From Perca fluviatilis (Eukaryota; Chordata; Actinopteri; Perciformes; Percidae): DNA of 64,000 nucleotides. A program made the translations under genes and the position numbers. Within the stretch, counting starts at the first letter, position 1; each line of letters opens with the position of its first letter. The DNA lies in NCBI RefSeq assembly GCF_010015445.1, contig NC_053114.1, positions 31,023,079-31,087,078 of the forward strand, written 5' to 3'. Shown here piece after piece: positions 1 to 12,458 of this stretch. Under the pieces are notes generated by a model. It did no database searches, was not told the origin of the DNA, and worked only from the letters and a program-made list of their open reading frames with translations.

Positions 1-884
1 AGGGATGTAAATGTGGAGAATTGCTGCTACATGAAGTAACAGCAGGGCGGTATTGTTTATTCTTTGTAATTTGATTTTATTCCCTATACAGACTGCCAGT
101 CGTTTAAAACTACAGTGTCAAAACTAGAGTGACGTTAATGTATGTGTCTCTCACACTCTTGAATAACAATTGTACGAAGGTAAAAATCGTTCACATTGAC
201 AATTTTCCCACTATTACTAAAATTCCTAGCCGTCATAATGCCCTTTGTTGTGGTGATATGGTTCATAAAACCAACTCCCACATAATTAATGTGAAGATGT
301 ATGTTGTTTCCACTGATAATTCCACCCCATTAAAAAAAAATAAATAAAGTTGTCGTTTCCTTAATTTATCTGATTAAAATCAATAGTTTTTAAGTCATTT
401 TCAGCCATGGCTCATGGGGTGGCTCTGACGCGTGATGAGGCTGTCGGTCGATCTACCACTTTGGCCCCTAAAATAAAATACCTCACACACACAGTTTTCA
501 GACTGCTGGCTACAAGCAATATAACTTGACACACATTCAATATCTAAAACAACACATTCACCCTGTCAAGTAATTATAACTACAGAAATCAATAATAAAT
601 GTAAGTGTATGTGGCTCCACTAAATTCCATTATTTCTCTATGTGCTTGGGGTAAATAGAGGGAATTGTATGTGTGTGGGAAATAAGATGGAGGCCATGTT
701 GTGCAGAGTATGATCATGTTTTTGAGATATTGAGTAAGTGTCATGGCTACATCTGCTTGCCTTGTGGGCGACACTCATCAACCTGTGTGTCAGAATGTCT
801 TTTGCACATCTTGTATTGATTTGATATCAGTGAGAGATCTGTAAGTTGTGTTTGTGTCACAAAAACAGTTGTAGACCATTGAAT

Positions 885-886
<2 letters not shown>

Positions 887-951
<65 letters not shown>
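887..951. repeat. (AC)n microsatellite
   Basis: Uninterrupted AC dinucleotide run of about 65 bp. The same six frames give spurious His-Thr or Cys-Val open frames. Confidence 0.98.
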
Positions 952-952
<1 letters not shown>

Positions 953-1085
953 TTATTTGTGTGCCTGTATCTCATTGCAAGAACAACAGAGAAATGTGTG
1001 TGTGTTTGTGCAGGAAATGAGCAGGTGGGGGGCATCAAAGCTGAAGATAATTACAGGCCTTGAAGGCTAAGTAATGACTGATTGG

Positions 1086-1088
<3 letters not shown>

Positions 1089-1154
<66 letters not shown>
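1089..1154. repeat. (AC)n microsatellite
   Basis: Pure AC run of about 66 bp, 137 bp after the previous one. Confidence 0.98.
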
Positions 1155-1157
<3 letters not shown>

Positions 1158-1556
1158 CAGGAGGATTCAAGTCGTCAGAGGTCAACAGAACTATTATCAG
1201 AGGTTGTTAGACTCCGAGAGCGAGGAGGAGGGGGGGTAATAAGAGATAATAGAGGAAGGAACAAAGACAGAAAAAAAGCAAAAATATTTTCTTATAGTCG
1301 GAGTACAATTCCTTACCATTTCAAAAGGCGTAAAGCCATCTTTGAAACACTTCTGCATTGCTTGCTAATTAATTAAGAAACAAGGTGTAACAATCTCTGT
1401 GCATGTCCAATATATCCGAGCCCTAAGTCATGTGAGGGTGGTGGGAGGACGGTATTCTAGCCCCACAGGAGCATGACAACATTCTCTCTGTCAGATGAAG
1501 TCTTTATTTTTGACACCAATCTCTCACTCACTGTCTCTTTGGAACCACGCAGAAAC

Positions 1557-1564
<8 letters not shown>

Positions 1565-1650
<86 letters not shown>
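1565..1650. repeat. (AC)n microsatellite
   Basis: Pure AC run of about 86 bp preceded by a short atat stretch. Confidence 0.98.
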
Positions 1651-1654
<4 letters not shown>

Positions 1655-2260
1655 GAACAGTGCAAACAACAAAAACAAAACATCTAACACTTTTGTCTTA
1701 TTTATAGCGAGAACCTTTTGATTGAAAGTTGGATGAACCAATTTCCAAAGGGTCTTCATTGTTTCAAAGAACATAAGAAGTATTGACAGGCGGTAGACTC
1801 AAGAGTTTTGTTCTAATTTCAGCTGGATGTAAAAATGCCTGTTAGAGCGAAGCTGCACTTACATGCACGATAAAAAGTGCAAAACAAGTCAACAGCAGAT
1901 GAGGCAGACCTCACAGATCGTCACACTGCCTTTCCAACCAATCAGTAAAAATATGTCATCTGTAATGTTGACAATTTTAGAACATTGGGGTGGGATGCAG
2001 CTTTTAGTTTTTGAGATCAATGCGCAGATAAATGCATGGAGACTTAGATTATGTCACAGCCATTTTCTCCAGTGTGTGAACTCAAAACGGATTTGTTTTC
2101 AGCGCATGTAATTCACGTGTTGTATTTGACTTCTGGATCGTCGGGGCAGCCAGTGTTTATTTACCACAAACAGACAATATACCGACTTTGCTGTAGCTAG
2201 CTAGTAATGTACACACTGACCTATATTTAATACACCTTACCTACAGTTGTCAGAAATCTC

Positions 2261-2645
2261 AACATGACATCATGACTTCGCGTAAACATACACGCTACTT
2301 TCCTAAAGCCAAGTGGCGTGTTATCTGTACGCATTTTGAGCTATCCACGCATGTCTACGCTGTATACAGTGGACCGCAGTCTGCAACGTCACAGCGTAGC
2401 CACGTGGCTCGTTATCGCGACACTACGGTTGGGTTTAGGAAAAGAACAAACGTGGAACGGAAACATCACACGCGTGGCACAAAGGATTTTTGCCCTTTCA
2501 TGCAACTAGTTACGGCGTCAATTCACACGCAATCGCAAGGTAATTTAAGTCAATGGAGGCCAAACGGCGTTGATAACCACGCTAAAAACCGAGTATGCGT
2601 CTTGATAACAAGCCAATAATGGCATACTTCATGAGCTCAGTCTGG
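2261..2645 (+). mobile_element. Foldback-like repeat, copy 1
   Basis: This 385-bp unit is repeated in inverse orientation at 6145-7493. Its left part (gcgtaaacatacacgc...) reappears there as the reverse complement (gcgtgtatgtttacgcg), and its right end atgagctcagtctgg matches ccagactgatctcat. The two ends of the unit also resemble each other in inverse orientation, each with a short hairpin built on tggcgtgttatc. That suggests a non-autonomous TIR element; the family is unknown to me. Confidence 0.65.
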
Positions 2646-2711
2646 AAATGGATAATTTCTTTTATCGTTAACAGTCCAGCGCACCTGCTGAGCAGCCGAC
2701 CCACACTCCAC

Positions 2712-2748
2712 TCCTGTAGCCTACATGAGATTCATGTAGGCTACAGGA
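2712..2748. repeat. Perfect 17-bp hairpin
   Basis: Arms tcctgtagcctacatga and its exact complement are separated by gat. The match continues outward with some mismatches. It adjoins the foldback-like repeat but is not part of its second copy. Confidence 0.9.
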
Positions 2749-3342
2749 ATGGGTTCGTATGATGTGTCACGAAAACGTATGCACAACAATTCACATGATA
2801 TCCTACGAAATTACGGTGACAGCCGGCCGGTCACGTGACAGTGAAGTTTAGCGGCAAAAGTAGTTTAGCCAACTTCACTAGCAAAGTTTATATCGTGCCA
2901 TGCTGTTATCCTCCGTTGCTCTGTGTACAATGATGCAGCTAAAAAAAATGTGTAGCGATTCAACTGACAAAATGGGAGTCCACTCGAGGGCTTCCTGGCT
3001 GGTGGTTTTAATCATTAACGTTTAGGGGACAGCCGTGATGTTTATGATGCAGATTGATCAAACGCTGGGATCAGCTGATATTTTTTTTAAACCTTTTGAA
3101 TTTGAGCTACAATTTGTGCCCTTTCTCATCTTTTCATTGATTTCATGTCTACAATTTGCTTCACGCTTTGTCTGACCACACCTTTAGGGAGCTCTTTACT
3201 GTTTTTCTACACACTTGCGCATTTTTTACACGCTTGAGTGTATTTTCTATGTATTTTTGCACACTGACTCACATTGCAGTGTGTATGAGTACACAACACA
3301 TTTTATCTCGTGCTTATGAATCCACCCTTTTCTCGCCCCTTT

Positions 3343-3346
<4 letters not shown>

Positions 3347-3418
<72 letters not shown>
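3347..3418. repeat. (AC)n microsatellite
   Basis: Pure AC run of about 72 bp. Confidence 0.98.
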
Positions 3419-3420
<2 letters not shown>

Positions 3421-4349
3421 ATAAGAGTGTGTGGATGCACTGGTATATGAAGCATACAGATTACTACTTTAGATGCAGTTAGGCGAGCCGACAGAGGAGC
3501 TGAAGCAGATGAGAGGAGGGAAACCGTTCAAAAGGCGAGTCAGCACTCCTCCTTTCCCTTGTTGCCTCCTTTCAATTTATCCTCCCATCTGCTACTTCTG
3601 ACATCTATGTCTTCCTCCCCGCTTTCCACAGTTTTTCTTCCCATCTGCTTTCCTTCTCTTCTCATTCTCCCTGTCTTTCCTCACCCTTCTCTTCCACCAT
3701 CTCCTCATTCCTCATTGTTCAGATACATTTTTTTGTCCCACCCGCCTCTGCTCTCTCCCTGCCTCATTCCTGATGTAGATTATTTTGCTTGCATCTGCTT
3801 CTCACTCCTCCTCCCCTCTGTTCTCCATCTCCCTCTAGTTTTCTCTGCCTCCTGCAGTTAAGATACCCAGGTGTCTCAAAACATCTTGGTGTTGGCAAAA
3901 TGCTTGGTATTCATTAAGCAAAACATCTGCGTGTATCGTTTTTAACCTTACTTGTGAGGACTGCACATCTTATACAGAAACTTTTATGTCGGCCCACACA
4001 AGGATGAACATTTAATTTTTTGGGGATGGTTTGGCTTAGTGGAACATATTTCATGAAAGTTGATGTATTTTCCAGGAAGTGCAGAACCTTCAGTGTTGAG
4101 CTGTGTGTGTGTGTCTGTTCCTAGTAGACATTTGAATAAAAGGCTCCCTGTGGATTCACATTATTCCACTGATCTTAGACGGTGCATCTGTTACTTGTAA
4201 ATGCTAATGTCTCAAACCTACAGGGCAAAAAGCTAAAACATAATTTAAGCCTTATGTGGACAAGATTAGTTTTCTGAATGACGTACGAGATAAAATTATG
4301 AGCATATGAGTTCTGTCTTTCATGTTCTCATTCGGAAAAGATGTAAATC

Positions 4350-5030
4350 GCTGTTGTCTGTGACCATTCTGGATGAGGTCTCTCCCTTCAGTTAAATATT
4401 GATAAGACAGAACATTTAATTATTGGTTGTGATGGCAATCCTTAAGATCTTTGACATTCACTTGGCTCCTATTGGAGCCGTGTAGTGCCTGTATTTCTGA
4501 GTTTAGTATTTTTGTGGATTCTTGTTTGCATTTCAATCAGCATATCACAAAACTGGCATAATCAATGCTTCTTTTATCTTAAAAGAATATAGCAAAGTTC
4601 AGATCTACTGTTTCTTTCACCAAGGAAGTTATGCATTTATTACAGCCCACTCAGATCATTAATCCTCTCTTTACTTGCACAACTAAGTCAAATTTAAATT
4701 CAGTTGTTAGGCTTTTAACTGAGATCAAACCACATCTGATCCTATTTCTCCTGGTTTATTCTCTTTACTCTGGTTCTGGTATGTTTTAGAATAGCTTTTA
4801 AAATGATTTAATACACTGCATGGAAGAGCTCCAATGCATATTGATCTCCAATACTTAAGCTATACATACACTATCATGACGTCCTTTTTATATGTCTCAC
4901 ACCGATGAAAAAAATATCAAAAAGAAGTGATGCAAGTATACCCCCTAAACTGTGGAATAACTTGCAGTACAATATGTCAGAATGCTGAATCCCAACTGTT
5001 AATTTATTTCTGGTTTTGCATTTGTTGTCT
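4350..5030 (+). pseudogene. Degenerate LINE ORF2 C-terminal region (L2/Rex-like)
   Basis: The + strand still reads LQLNIDKTEHLIIG near 4388, the motif after the reverse transcriptase core in L2/Rex-type LINEs. Downstream, with several frame changes and stops, come pieces like KNIAKFRS, RLLTEIK and PPKLWNNL, in the order of the family's C-terminal part. No full frame survives, so it is a dead, old fragment. The family call is from pattern memory; it could be another jockey-superfamily clade. Confidence 0.6.
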
Positions 5031-5630
5031 ATCAGATTTGAGCTTTTGCATCAACCGGATTTTGAATGTTCTACTTAATACATAGAATTTTGTAGGGTTT
5101 GATTCTATCAAGTTAAATACCAAAGAAAAGATCTAACCTACATAGAGTATACCCTTGTTTTCTGATAATGTCTTTAGACAGTACAAAAACACAAAACATA
5201 CTCTTCGTTTCATAGGTAGTTGTTCCCTTAAGGCTATATTTTGTGTGCAAGTTTGTATGTGCGCATGTACTCATCAAGATGATAATAAAGCCATAAGGAT
5301 ATTCGTCACATAGGAGTCCCCTCAGGTGTCAATGAATCATCCTCTAAACAACCATTAACAACCCAGCAAGGGTTCCAGGATGGCTGTGGATGCAGCCCAG
5401 CTGGCTGCCATCTCTGTCTCTCTCTCTCACTCACACAGACACGCAGGCAGCAGTGCTTTACATGCCAGTCACTAATCTACACTAAATGTGTGCGTTAATG
5501 TGTAGCTGTGCTGTGGATGCCTGCAGTGCAGTGTACTGAGTGGTTCAGTTCTGTGCAGGCTGCTTTACTATTAAAGCATGGATGCAACACTAGATGGCAG
5601 TAGTGGCCCTTCAGGAAGCTCGTTTGTTAA

Positions 5631-6005
5631 AGGTGCAATATGAGTTCCTGCATGGTCACTTCTGTTGACGTTCCAAGTAAATTCCAAAACAGAGCAAGCT
5701 CGCTCCTCCCCCACCCATGTTTCCGTAACTGTCATGACTAACTCTGACTAACTGTCACTAACCCCCACCCCCTCCCCCTCCCCCAACCATCTTGTCGGTG
5801 ATTGGCTGGAGTGGTTTGTCGTATTTTGGTGGACAGCCTGTGCCTCTAGTGACGTTTACAACCCCTGTGTTGTCTCCCGAGACCGGGCTTTTTCACAGTG
5901 TATTCAGGGGCCAGGCAGCTTCGGGATCAAGGAGAGATGCCTACGATTTGAGACAAAAATAAAATCTCGCTGAAACCATGCAGGAACTCCTACTGCACCT
6001 TTTTT
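5631..6005. mobile_element. TTAA-flanked MITE (family A)
   Basis: The terminal inverted repeats are aggtgcaatatgagttcctg on the left and, read in reverse complement, aggtgcagtaggagttcctg on the right, continuing into catggt. TTAA lies on both sides (5627-5630 and 6006-6009), as for piggyBac-type insertions. It has no coding capacity. Confidence 0.8.
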
Positions 6006-6144
6006 TTAAATGCTCATGTTTACATTCTCTTACATTTACTTTGCAATACAAGGCAGTAGCAGTGCTGGCAAAGACCGATTACGTGCTGGAATTGGCTTTG
6101 CTGCATGAGGAAGAGCTAAGTTGTCCAGCAGTTGTGTTCACTAT

Positions 6145-7493
6145 CCAGACTGATCTCATGAGGTGGCGTAAGTATGACACGCCAATTCGTATGCCATTTT
6201 GGCGTGTTATCAAGACGCATATTCGCTTTTTAGCGTGTTTATCAATGCCTTTTGGCCTACATTGTCCTACATTATTATTAGGGATGCACCGAGTATTCGG
6301 CCACCGAAAATTTTCGGCCGAAAATGGCCCAAAAGGGCATTTTCGATTTTCGACTCCAAAATAGCACCAGATATCAATGATCCGAACCCTAAGCAAAGAA
6401 GTTGAACGGACCACGGAGTGAGAAACAATGAGAAATGCGGCTCGTCTGGAGTCAGCCGCACACGTTTCAGTGAGATCTATTATTCGGATCCTCTGTACTT
6501 CATCGCGACTGTACGATTGCGTCCAGCGTTATAAAGACCATAATGCGTGGATGCGGAATAAAGCAGGCGTACGAGAAATGATCCAGGCCGCGATGGATGT
6601 GGAGAACCCGCGTGGAGACGGAGAACAGCGCTCCGGCGCGGGGGAGGACCGCAAAAAAGAACTTGTCTCTCTGCACCAGATGAGGGGCATGCACCCTCGT
6701 TGTCTGATATGTTCAGTGAAATCCTGCAAGAAAGTGCCTCAAATAATAATAATAATAACAATAGGTAAGCTATTCTGTTCTTAGGCTACTATATACTGTA
6801 TGTGACTATCAGATTGTAGCCATATTTCTGCTAGATATTTTTTTAATTAAAATTAAATTTATACAATTGCAATGCCTTGATTTTAGTAAAGTTAGTACAC
6901 AGTCATAGCCATAAATGCAATGGTACTAATAATTGGCTTAATTTCTTTCGGTGTTTCGGTTTTCGGTCTTGGTTTCTTCTTTTTTTCGGTTTTCGGTTTC
7001 GGACAAGAATTTTCATTTCGGTGCATCACTAATTATTATCACTGTAGCGAGTAGTATGAAACGATGGAAGTCCGCGGAGGGAGGTTGGTTGGGGTGGTGG
7101 ACATGTAAAACACAGGACTTTCATCCAAGAGAGCCGGGATCACGTCCCGCGTGTGGCATTTATCAACTGTTTTATTTATTTTTTTAAGCCTTCCCCAGTG
7201 TTTCTTTCCTAAACCCATCCGTTTATTGCTTTCCTAAGCGTGTCACGTTGGTCACCGTCGTGTTTGTCTCTGTTTTTTTGGTGTTACTAAAGCTTTTCCC
7301 AATGTTCTTTTCCTCAACTCAACTTTTTTTTTTTTTTTTACACGTGTGAGATGGCACATTCTCGCGATAACACACGTGTCTGTTTACAGTGTAGACCTAC
7401 ACGTGGATAGCTTAAAATACGTACAGATAACAACACGTCATTTGGCTTTAGGAAAGTGGCGTGTATGTTTACGCGAAGTCTTAATGCCATGTT
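6145..7493 (-). mobile_element. Foldback-like repeat, copy 2, split by a hAT element
   Basis: Inverse copy of 2261-2645. The left segment (6145-6270) and the right segment (about 7330-7493) match the two ends of copy 1. The middle carries the hAT insertion and about 200 bp more not seen in copy 1. The right end reads tttacgcgaagtcttaatgc. Confidence 0.65.
6279..7031. mobile_element. Non-autonomous hAT-like element with 8-bp TSD
   Basis: The left end is tagggatgcaccgagtattc. The right end in reverse complement is tagtgatgcaccgaaatgaa. An exact 8-bp direct repeat attattat flanks it (6271-6278 and 7032-7039), the size made by hAT transposases. Both ends are rich in ttcggt/accgaa motifs. The GC-rich middle (6420-6760) has short open frames and a caatag|gtaagc donor-like site, perhaps a leftover 5' exon, but no transposase domain was recognised. 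Confidence 0.88.
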
Positions 7494-8050
7494 GCACTAT
7501 CAACAAACAAGTGGCTCAAGCAGACCAGGCACAGGTTTCTTTATAGCCTCAGCTGTGAAGTGCAGTTCTAGTTTTCTATTATTCTTCAACCATTCTGAAG
7601 GCATCATGAATGTTGCTGTTGATATATGTTAATATTTGTAGGTAATTTACCTACCATACATATACTCGCACACCATTACCTGTCATGTGTGAGTGAGTTG
7701 TACCATGCTATGTTGGCCACTCAGCCTGGAAATGAGAATTCACTCAGGCACGACTGAACAGCCCAGAAAAGAGGACCCCACTAATTATTAACACACACAC
7801 ACGAACACACACACACACGAACACACACACACACACAAACACAGAACTAAATCTCTCTCATGGCTGCAGCTAGTACTCACGGGAAATTAATTACCATGCT
7901 ACACACACCACACCAACAGAGACATGCTGAGGTAGGCCTAATTAGGTGTCTGATAGCATAGACTTAACACAAATGACCACATATACACACATGTGAGTGC
8001 ACACATCTATGCTCTTGCATATCGATGCAGAAAATCTGCATCTTTCAGTC

Positions 8051-8084
8051 ACTTCCTCTACTGTCTGGTGACAGTAGAGGAAGT
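8051..8084. repeat. Perfect 15-bp hairpin
   Basis: Arms acttcctctactgtc and gacagtagaggaagt with a tggt loop. It is too short for a typical microRNA precursor and no larger fold was seen. Confidence 0.9.
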
Positions 8085-8834
8085 TTTCTTCATGATTCCC
8101 TTTCTCATTTCAGTCATATCATGTGTCCATGCACAAGGCCTTTATCCTTTAAAAAACAACACATTTACAGGAGTTGATAATGAATGCATGTTTGCAACTT
8201 AAGAATTGTGTAATTGTCAAGATTAAAGTATACTGCTTTTGTTTTAAGGAGGAAACCAAAGAAAAACAGAAGGCACAGTAGTATACATACTATACTATGT
8301 ACCTAATATAAAATACTTATCTAATTTATCTCACAGACTTTTATATAAAACTTGTTTCATAATTAGTCCTATATGAAAAGAAAAGTTTGCCTTTTATATT
8401 TTTAGAACATGCACTACTTTGGCTTATTTAGAGGTAGATAATGTTTAATGTGAGCAAAATAACATGAAGTTAAAGCATTCAGGTTTCTCTATTATTGTTC
8501 TTTGCAATAAGTAATGTTATGTATCTAATGGCTCTCTGCTTTTTGTCTCTGAGAAAATACATGGCGCTCCTTGCCCTGGCCATAGACTGGGATTGTAATA
8601 ATTACAGTGATCTTGATCTTGATTGTTTTTATTTCTGTGTCATGCCAAACATTTTGGCCCATCCCACATGGGATTACAAGACACCACAAATTTACTTATT
8701 TAACAAACATCTTCCTGTCGCATATACAAATCATTTGGAGAAATACATGAATACAAATATATACATATACACACATATACACATAAACATATGTATATAC
8801 ACGTACACACATACCACTCACAACAAATTCTCAT

Positions 8835-9690
8835 CTACAATTCATCTCGATAAAGAGCTTTTTTCCTCTTCTCCCAAGCTTTACCTAGATAATTGGCTAA
8901 TTTATATGTTTCATATGTGAACAGCCATCTCATTCTTTGAGCATCATCCATATTTACCAAATCAATCTTTGCTTTTATCCTACAAAACAAAAAATCACGC
9001 TGTTCACAATAAAAAGGACAATAGAAAACAAAATGGAACTCATTTTCTATATCCTTGAAACAACACATGGGACAGATCCGTTTTTCCTCTTCTACATTAA
9101 CATATCGTCCTGTTTCAATAGTCAAAGGCAAAACACCAGATCTCACTTGAGCACATAAAGATCTTTGCCTTTTTGACGAATTATATACAACCTAATTCTC
9201 AGTGCCATATTCTGGTTTTATCGTTACAAAAATACGCAATTTTGGCTTAGCCCATATATCGTCGGCCCACTGCTTTTTGTCTTTAGCAAACAGATTCTTT
9301 AAACAAACCAATATTCACCTTTTCATTATTAAGAAACAACTACCCAAAATCATAATTACAAAACAATTTGCATATGTTGTTAGACCAAAGACCAAGAATG
9401 TGTTTATCCCAGAGAAATATTTCCCTTGTCAACCTATTTGCGTCCATATCTAATAGACAATTCCATAACTGGGCCATGCATATCTTCCAGCGAGCCTCAC
9501 ATGATTCCCATCCCATGTCTCCCACTATCGCCAATGTAGGGGTATATTTATGCACACCCAGAAAATATCTTATGGCACTATTTTGCACTAATTCACAATT
9601 AGATATATTCCTAAGTCCTCTAAAACCCACAATATAATCAAGTATAGGACACACAAAGGCTTGAAACAATTTAGAATAAGTTTGAAAACG
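8835..9690 (-). pseudogene. Non-LTR retrotransposon ORF2 3' fragment
   Basis: The - strand reads, from high to low coordinates, VQNSAIRYFLGVHKYTP and GDMGWE, then KRQRSLCAQVRSGVLPL, then ICPMCCFKDIENEFHFVFYC, with a stop near 8835. This order, including the CxxC...H...C knuckle near the C terminus, is typical of the end of ORF2 in a fish non-LTR retrotransposon. The pieces are in different frames, so the copy is inactive. The reverse transcriptase catalytic core and the endonuclease are absent (5' truncation). Confidence 0.8.
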
Positions 9691-10445
9691 TATGTCTTTG
9701 GCTACAACTAACAGTTATTCACATTAGTCAGTAAATCAAATGTAAAAAAAAAATTGTAAAATGCCCATCTTATTTCACCAGAATCTATTATTAATAACTA
9801 ATTACTAATTATTTTGTCCAACCAACGGTCAACAATCCAACAAAATTCCATTTAAAAGGATATAAAGCAGCAAGCCCTTATTTTTTCTGGATCCAGCAAA
9901 TGTTTGCAATTTTTGCTCGGTACACGACTTAAACGGGTTAAATGATCATCCAAACTGTTAGTTTGTGGTGGTGTGATAACAGTTAAGTTTCAAAATAAAT
10001 ATATTTTGAGTGTGTGGGATATAAGAGTCATAGACAAAGGCACGAAAGAGAGAATGACCCAATGAATGTTCGGGGGGGGAAAAGAAAAAAAAAGAACGAG
10101 AGAGTCTATTTTTTAATTCTGCCTTCTGCATGTTCCTAATGAAACCCATCTAATGTTATTCATGAGTTTTCCTTGTGTGCCTGCAGTCCAACCATGGACC
10201 TGCCATCCAGAAGAACAACATTTCACAGAAAATCTGACACAAAGGGAGAAGAAGGGCAAAAAAACAGCAGTGGAAAGAAAGTGAGAGGGAAATAAAGGGG
10301 TGAATAGAGGGAGGGAGATGACAGAGAAAAGCAGGGAACATAAAAGAGAACATGGCTGAGGATGAGACAGATGGGCTTCATGGGAGAAGTTATAATATTT
10401 GTATAAAAATGAGTATTATTAAACAAGAAAGTATGTTTCTCCTGC

Positions 10446-11117
10446 ATACTACAGTTTTTTTTCAATCGCTAACAAGCGCTTACCCATACTTTGGATACTT
10501 TTTCTAAACTCTTAACACCGACTGACACCTACAAAACACAATTGGCCAAATGGATAATTTTCTTCTGAAAAACACATTTTGTTAAATATATACCAACTCT
10601 CCATTTCAAGACAGAACACGTTTCTTTGCATACGCTGACTTTACCAAAACACTGGAAATCTGACTCAAAATGAAATTATTCTGTCAAAGAATAACACTTG
10701 TTTTCACTTCACAAGGTACATGCAGTCAATCAAAGTACACCAGGTTTCAAAATACTGGCTATTGTTGACATTATAAAAACTGCATAGACTTAAGTTTCAG
10801 GTATTTGCATGCAAAACATGCAATCCACCTTTTACACTAAATTTCTTGGTTGGGAACTGTATGTCCACATGTACAATAATGTTCACATTCAAACACATTT
10901 CAGTAAAAAGCAAATCAGTTTTTTTTTTCCTTACTGTTTACTAAAGGAAGTACAGTAGAAACACAGTATACAGTAATAGAACAGAAAAAGTTTTACAGTA
11001 ATGCTTACAGTGAACAAAATATCCATAAAACACGAGCATTCTGTAAAAAAAAACAAAAAAAAACAGCAAAAAGCCCAGATAAAAAAGGGGGAACAAAAAA
11101 GCACAAAATTACTGTAT
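10446..11117 (-). mobile_element. Likely 3' flank of the IS630-like transposon
   Basis: Low-complexity, non-coding sequence follows the transposase stop codon. A plausible outer end is tacagttttttttcaatcgc at 10448, but I could not find a convincing matching inverted repeat beyond 12458, so the element borders are unknown. Confidence 0.35.
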
Positions 11118-12458
11118 CTAATCCCTGCGATCTTCAGGGTTAGGCCACATGTTTTCATCAACATCACATCTGATATCATCCAAGGCGATGCACCTGAGAT
11201 AAAACCGCTTGGCATGTCGGATCCACCCTTGGCAATCATGAACTGTGATATCCCTGCATCCAGCATCCATGGCTTCAAGGAGGGACATCTGGTCATGTGG
11301 CTGATGGTCATAAACTTTCTACCTCCATGCAGAAAATAACTCCTCTTTGGGGTTGAGGAAAGGTGAATAAGGTGGAAGGAAGAGACTTACCAGTCTTGGG
11401 TGGTCTTCAAACCATGTTGTTATTGCTTGCGAATGGTGGAAAGCAACATTGTCCCAGGAAATGACAAAGGTCCTCATGTTTTCACCCTCCTGATCCTGCT
11501 CTGGTACCAGGCGCTGGTGGAGATCATTGAGAAAAGCGAGGAGGCGCGCGGTATTATAGGGTCCCACCTGACATTTGTGAAGGAGTAATCCTGCATTTGC
11601 CATTGCTGCACACATGGTAATGTTTGCCCCTCTCTGTCCTGGCACATCAACTGTGGCCCTCTTTCCAATTATATTTCGTCCACGTCGACGCCTTTTGTAC
11701 GGATTGAATCCTGCCTCATCTATGTAAATTAATTCATGAGGGGCCTGGTTGGCCTCCAATTCCATAACTCTCTGAAACAAAGTTTATGTATATCATGTCA
11801 TTATTGTATATCATACTGTACTGTAACCTATTACTGTGTAGGTTATCTACTTGCAAAGCTTATAGAACTGGACATTGATTTGAATATACACTATACCTGG
11901 ACATATTGTCGTCGTAGCTCCACTCAGTTTTATTGCATTATTTGCAACAACCATTTCTACAATGGCAAGCTCTTGATCATTATTGAGGAGCTTTCCTCTT
12001 CCCCCAGAGGGTGGAAAACGTTGCATTCAACATATGCATTACTGTATGACCTTATTGTCAAGTGAGAATAGAAACAATCCATGTAAAATGCAATACTTAC
12101 CTGTTGGTTTGTTGAAAGATGCGTATAATGGAGGCAACCGTTGACCACCTCAACTTGGGTTGCACTCTTTCACCAGCCTCTCTTAGTTGATTACATGGTC
12201 AATGATAGTGGCACGAATTTCATCACTGACTAGTGTTCCTGCAGCCCTTGGAATGCCACCACCACGCATTCTTACACCTCTACCTTGCCCTCTCCTTGGG
12301 CCTGCTCTTCTCCCCAGCCCTGCTCCTCTCACTGCTTCTCTCACTGCACCTGCACCTCCTTCTGCATCTCTCACTGCTTCTGCACCTCTCCCTCCATCTC
12401 TCACTCGGCCTGGTCTTCTCCCTGGGCCCCTTGCTCTTCCTCTTCCTCGTCCAGACAT
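11118..12458 (-). pseudogene. IS630/Tc1-mariner-like DDE transposase, three exons, broken
   Basis: The first exon (12101-12458) starts MSGRGRGRARGPGRRPGR, an Arg/Gly-rich N terminus, then REAGERVQPKLR and STVASIIRIF (helix-turn-helix region), ending at an ag|gtaagt donor. The second (about 11897-12041) reads GGRGKLLNNDQELAIVEMV and ends cag|gtatag. The third (11118-11771, after tttcag) carries the DDE domain: IYIDEAGFN, VISWDNVAFHHS and YSPFLNPKEELFSAW. Breaks seen: a small out-of-frame deletion after DHVIN, loss of a segment plus a frame change after NNAIKLS, and an amber codon at 11319-11321 where the family has Trp. In the same frame after the amber, KVYDHQPHDQ continues to a natural stop at 11118. 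The known role is cut-and-paste transposition; this copy cannot encode it. Confidence 0.85.

Noticed and set aside
747..1774. Open frames coding poly(Cys-Val) or poly(His-Thr), here and at many other places
   Set aside because: They are translations of (CA)n/(TG)n microsatellites and carry no domain or codon signal.
4100..4140. Possible conserved promoter of smyd3 in 1-17562
   Set aside because: No CpG island, TATA plus initiator pair or exon 1 could be recognised, so no promoter is claimed.
6428..6784. 118-codon open frame in the hAT-like element
   Set aside because: GC-rich but without a BED finger or hAT dimerisation motif. It may be a leftover leader, not a supported gene.
11001..11339. 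112-codon open frame on the + strand
   Set aside because: It is the antisense shadow of the transposase exon on the other strand.
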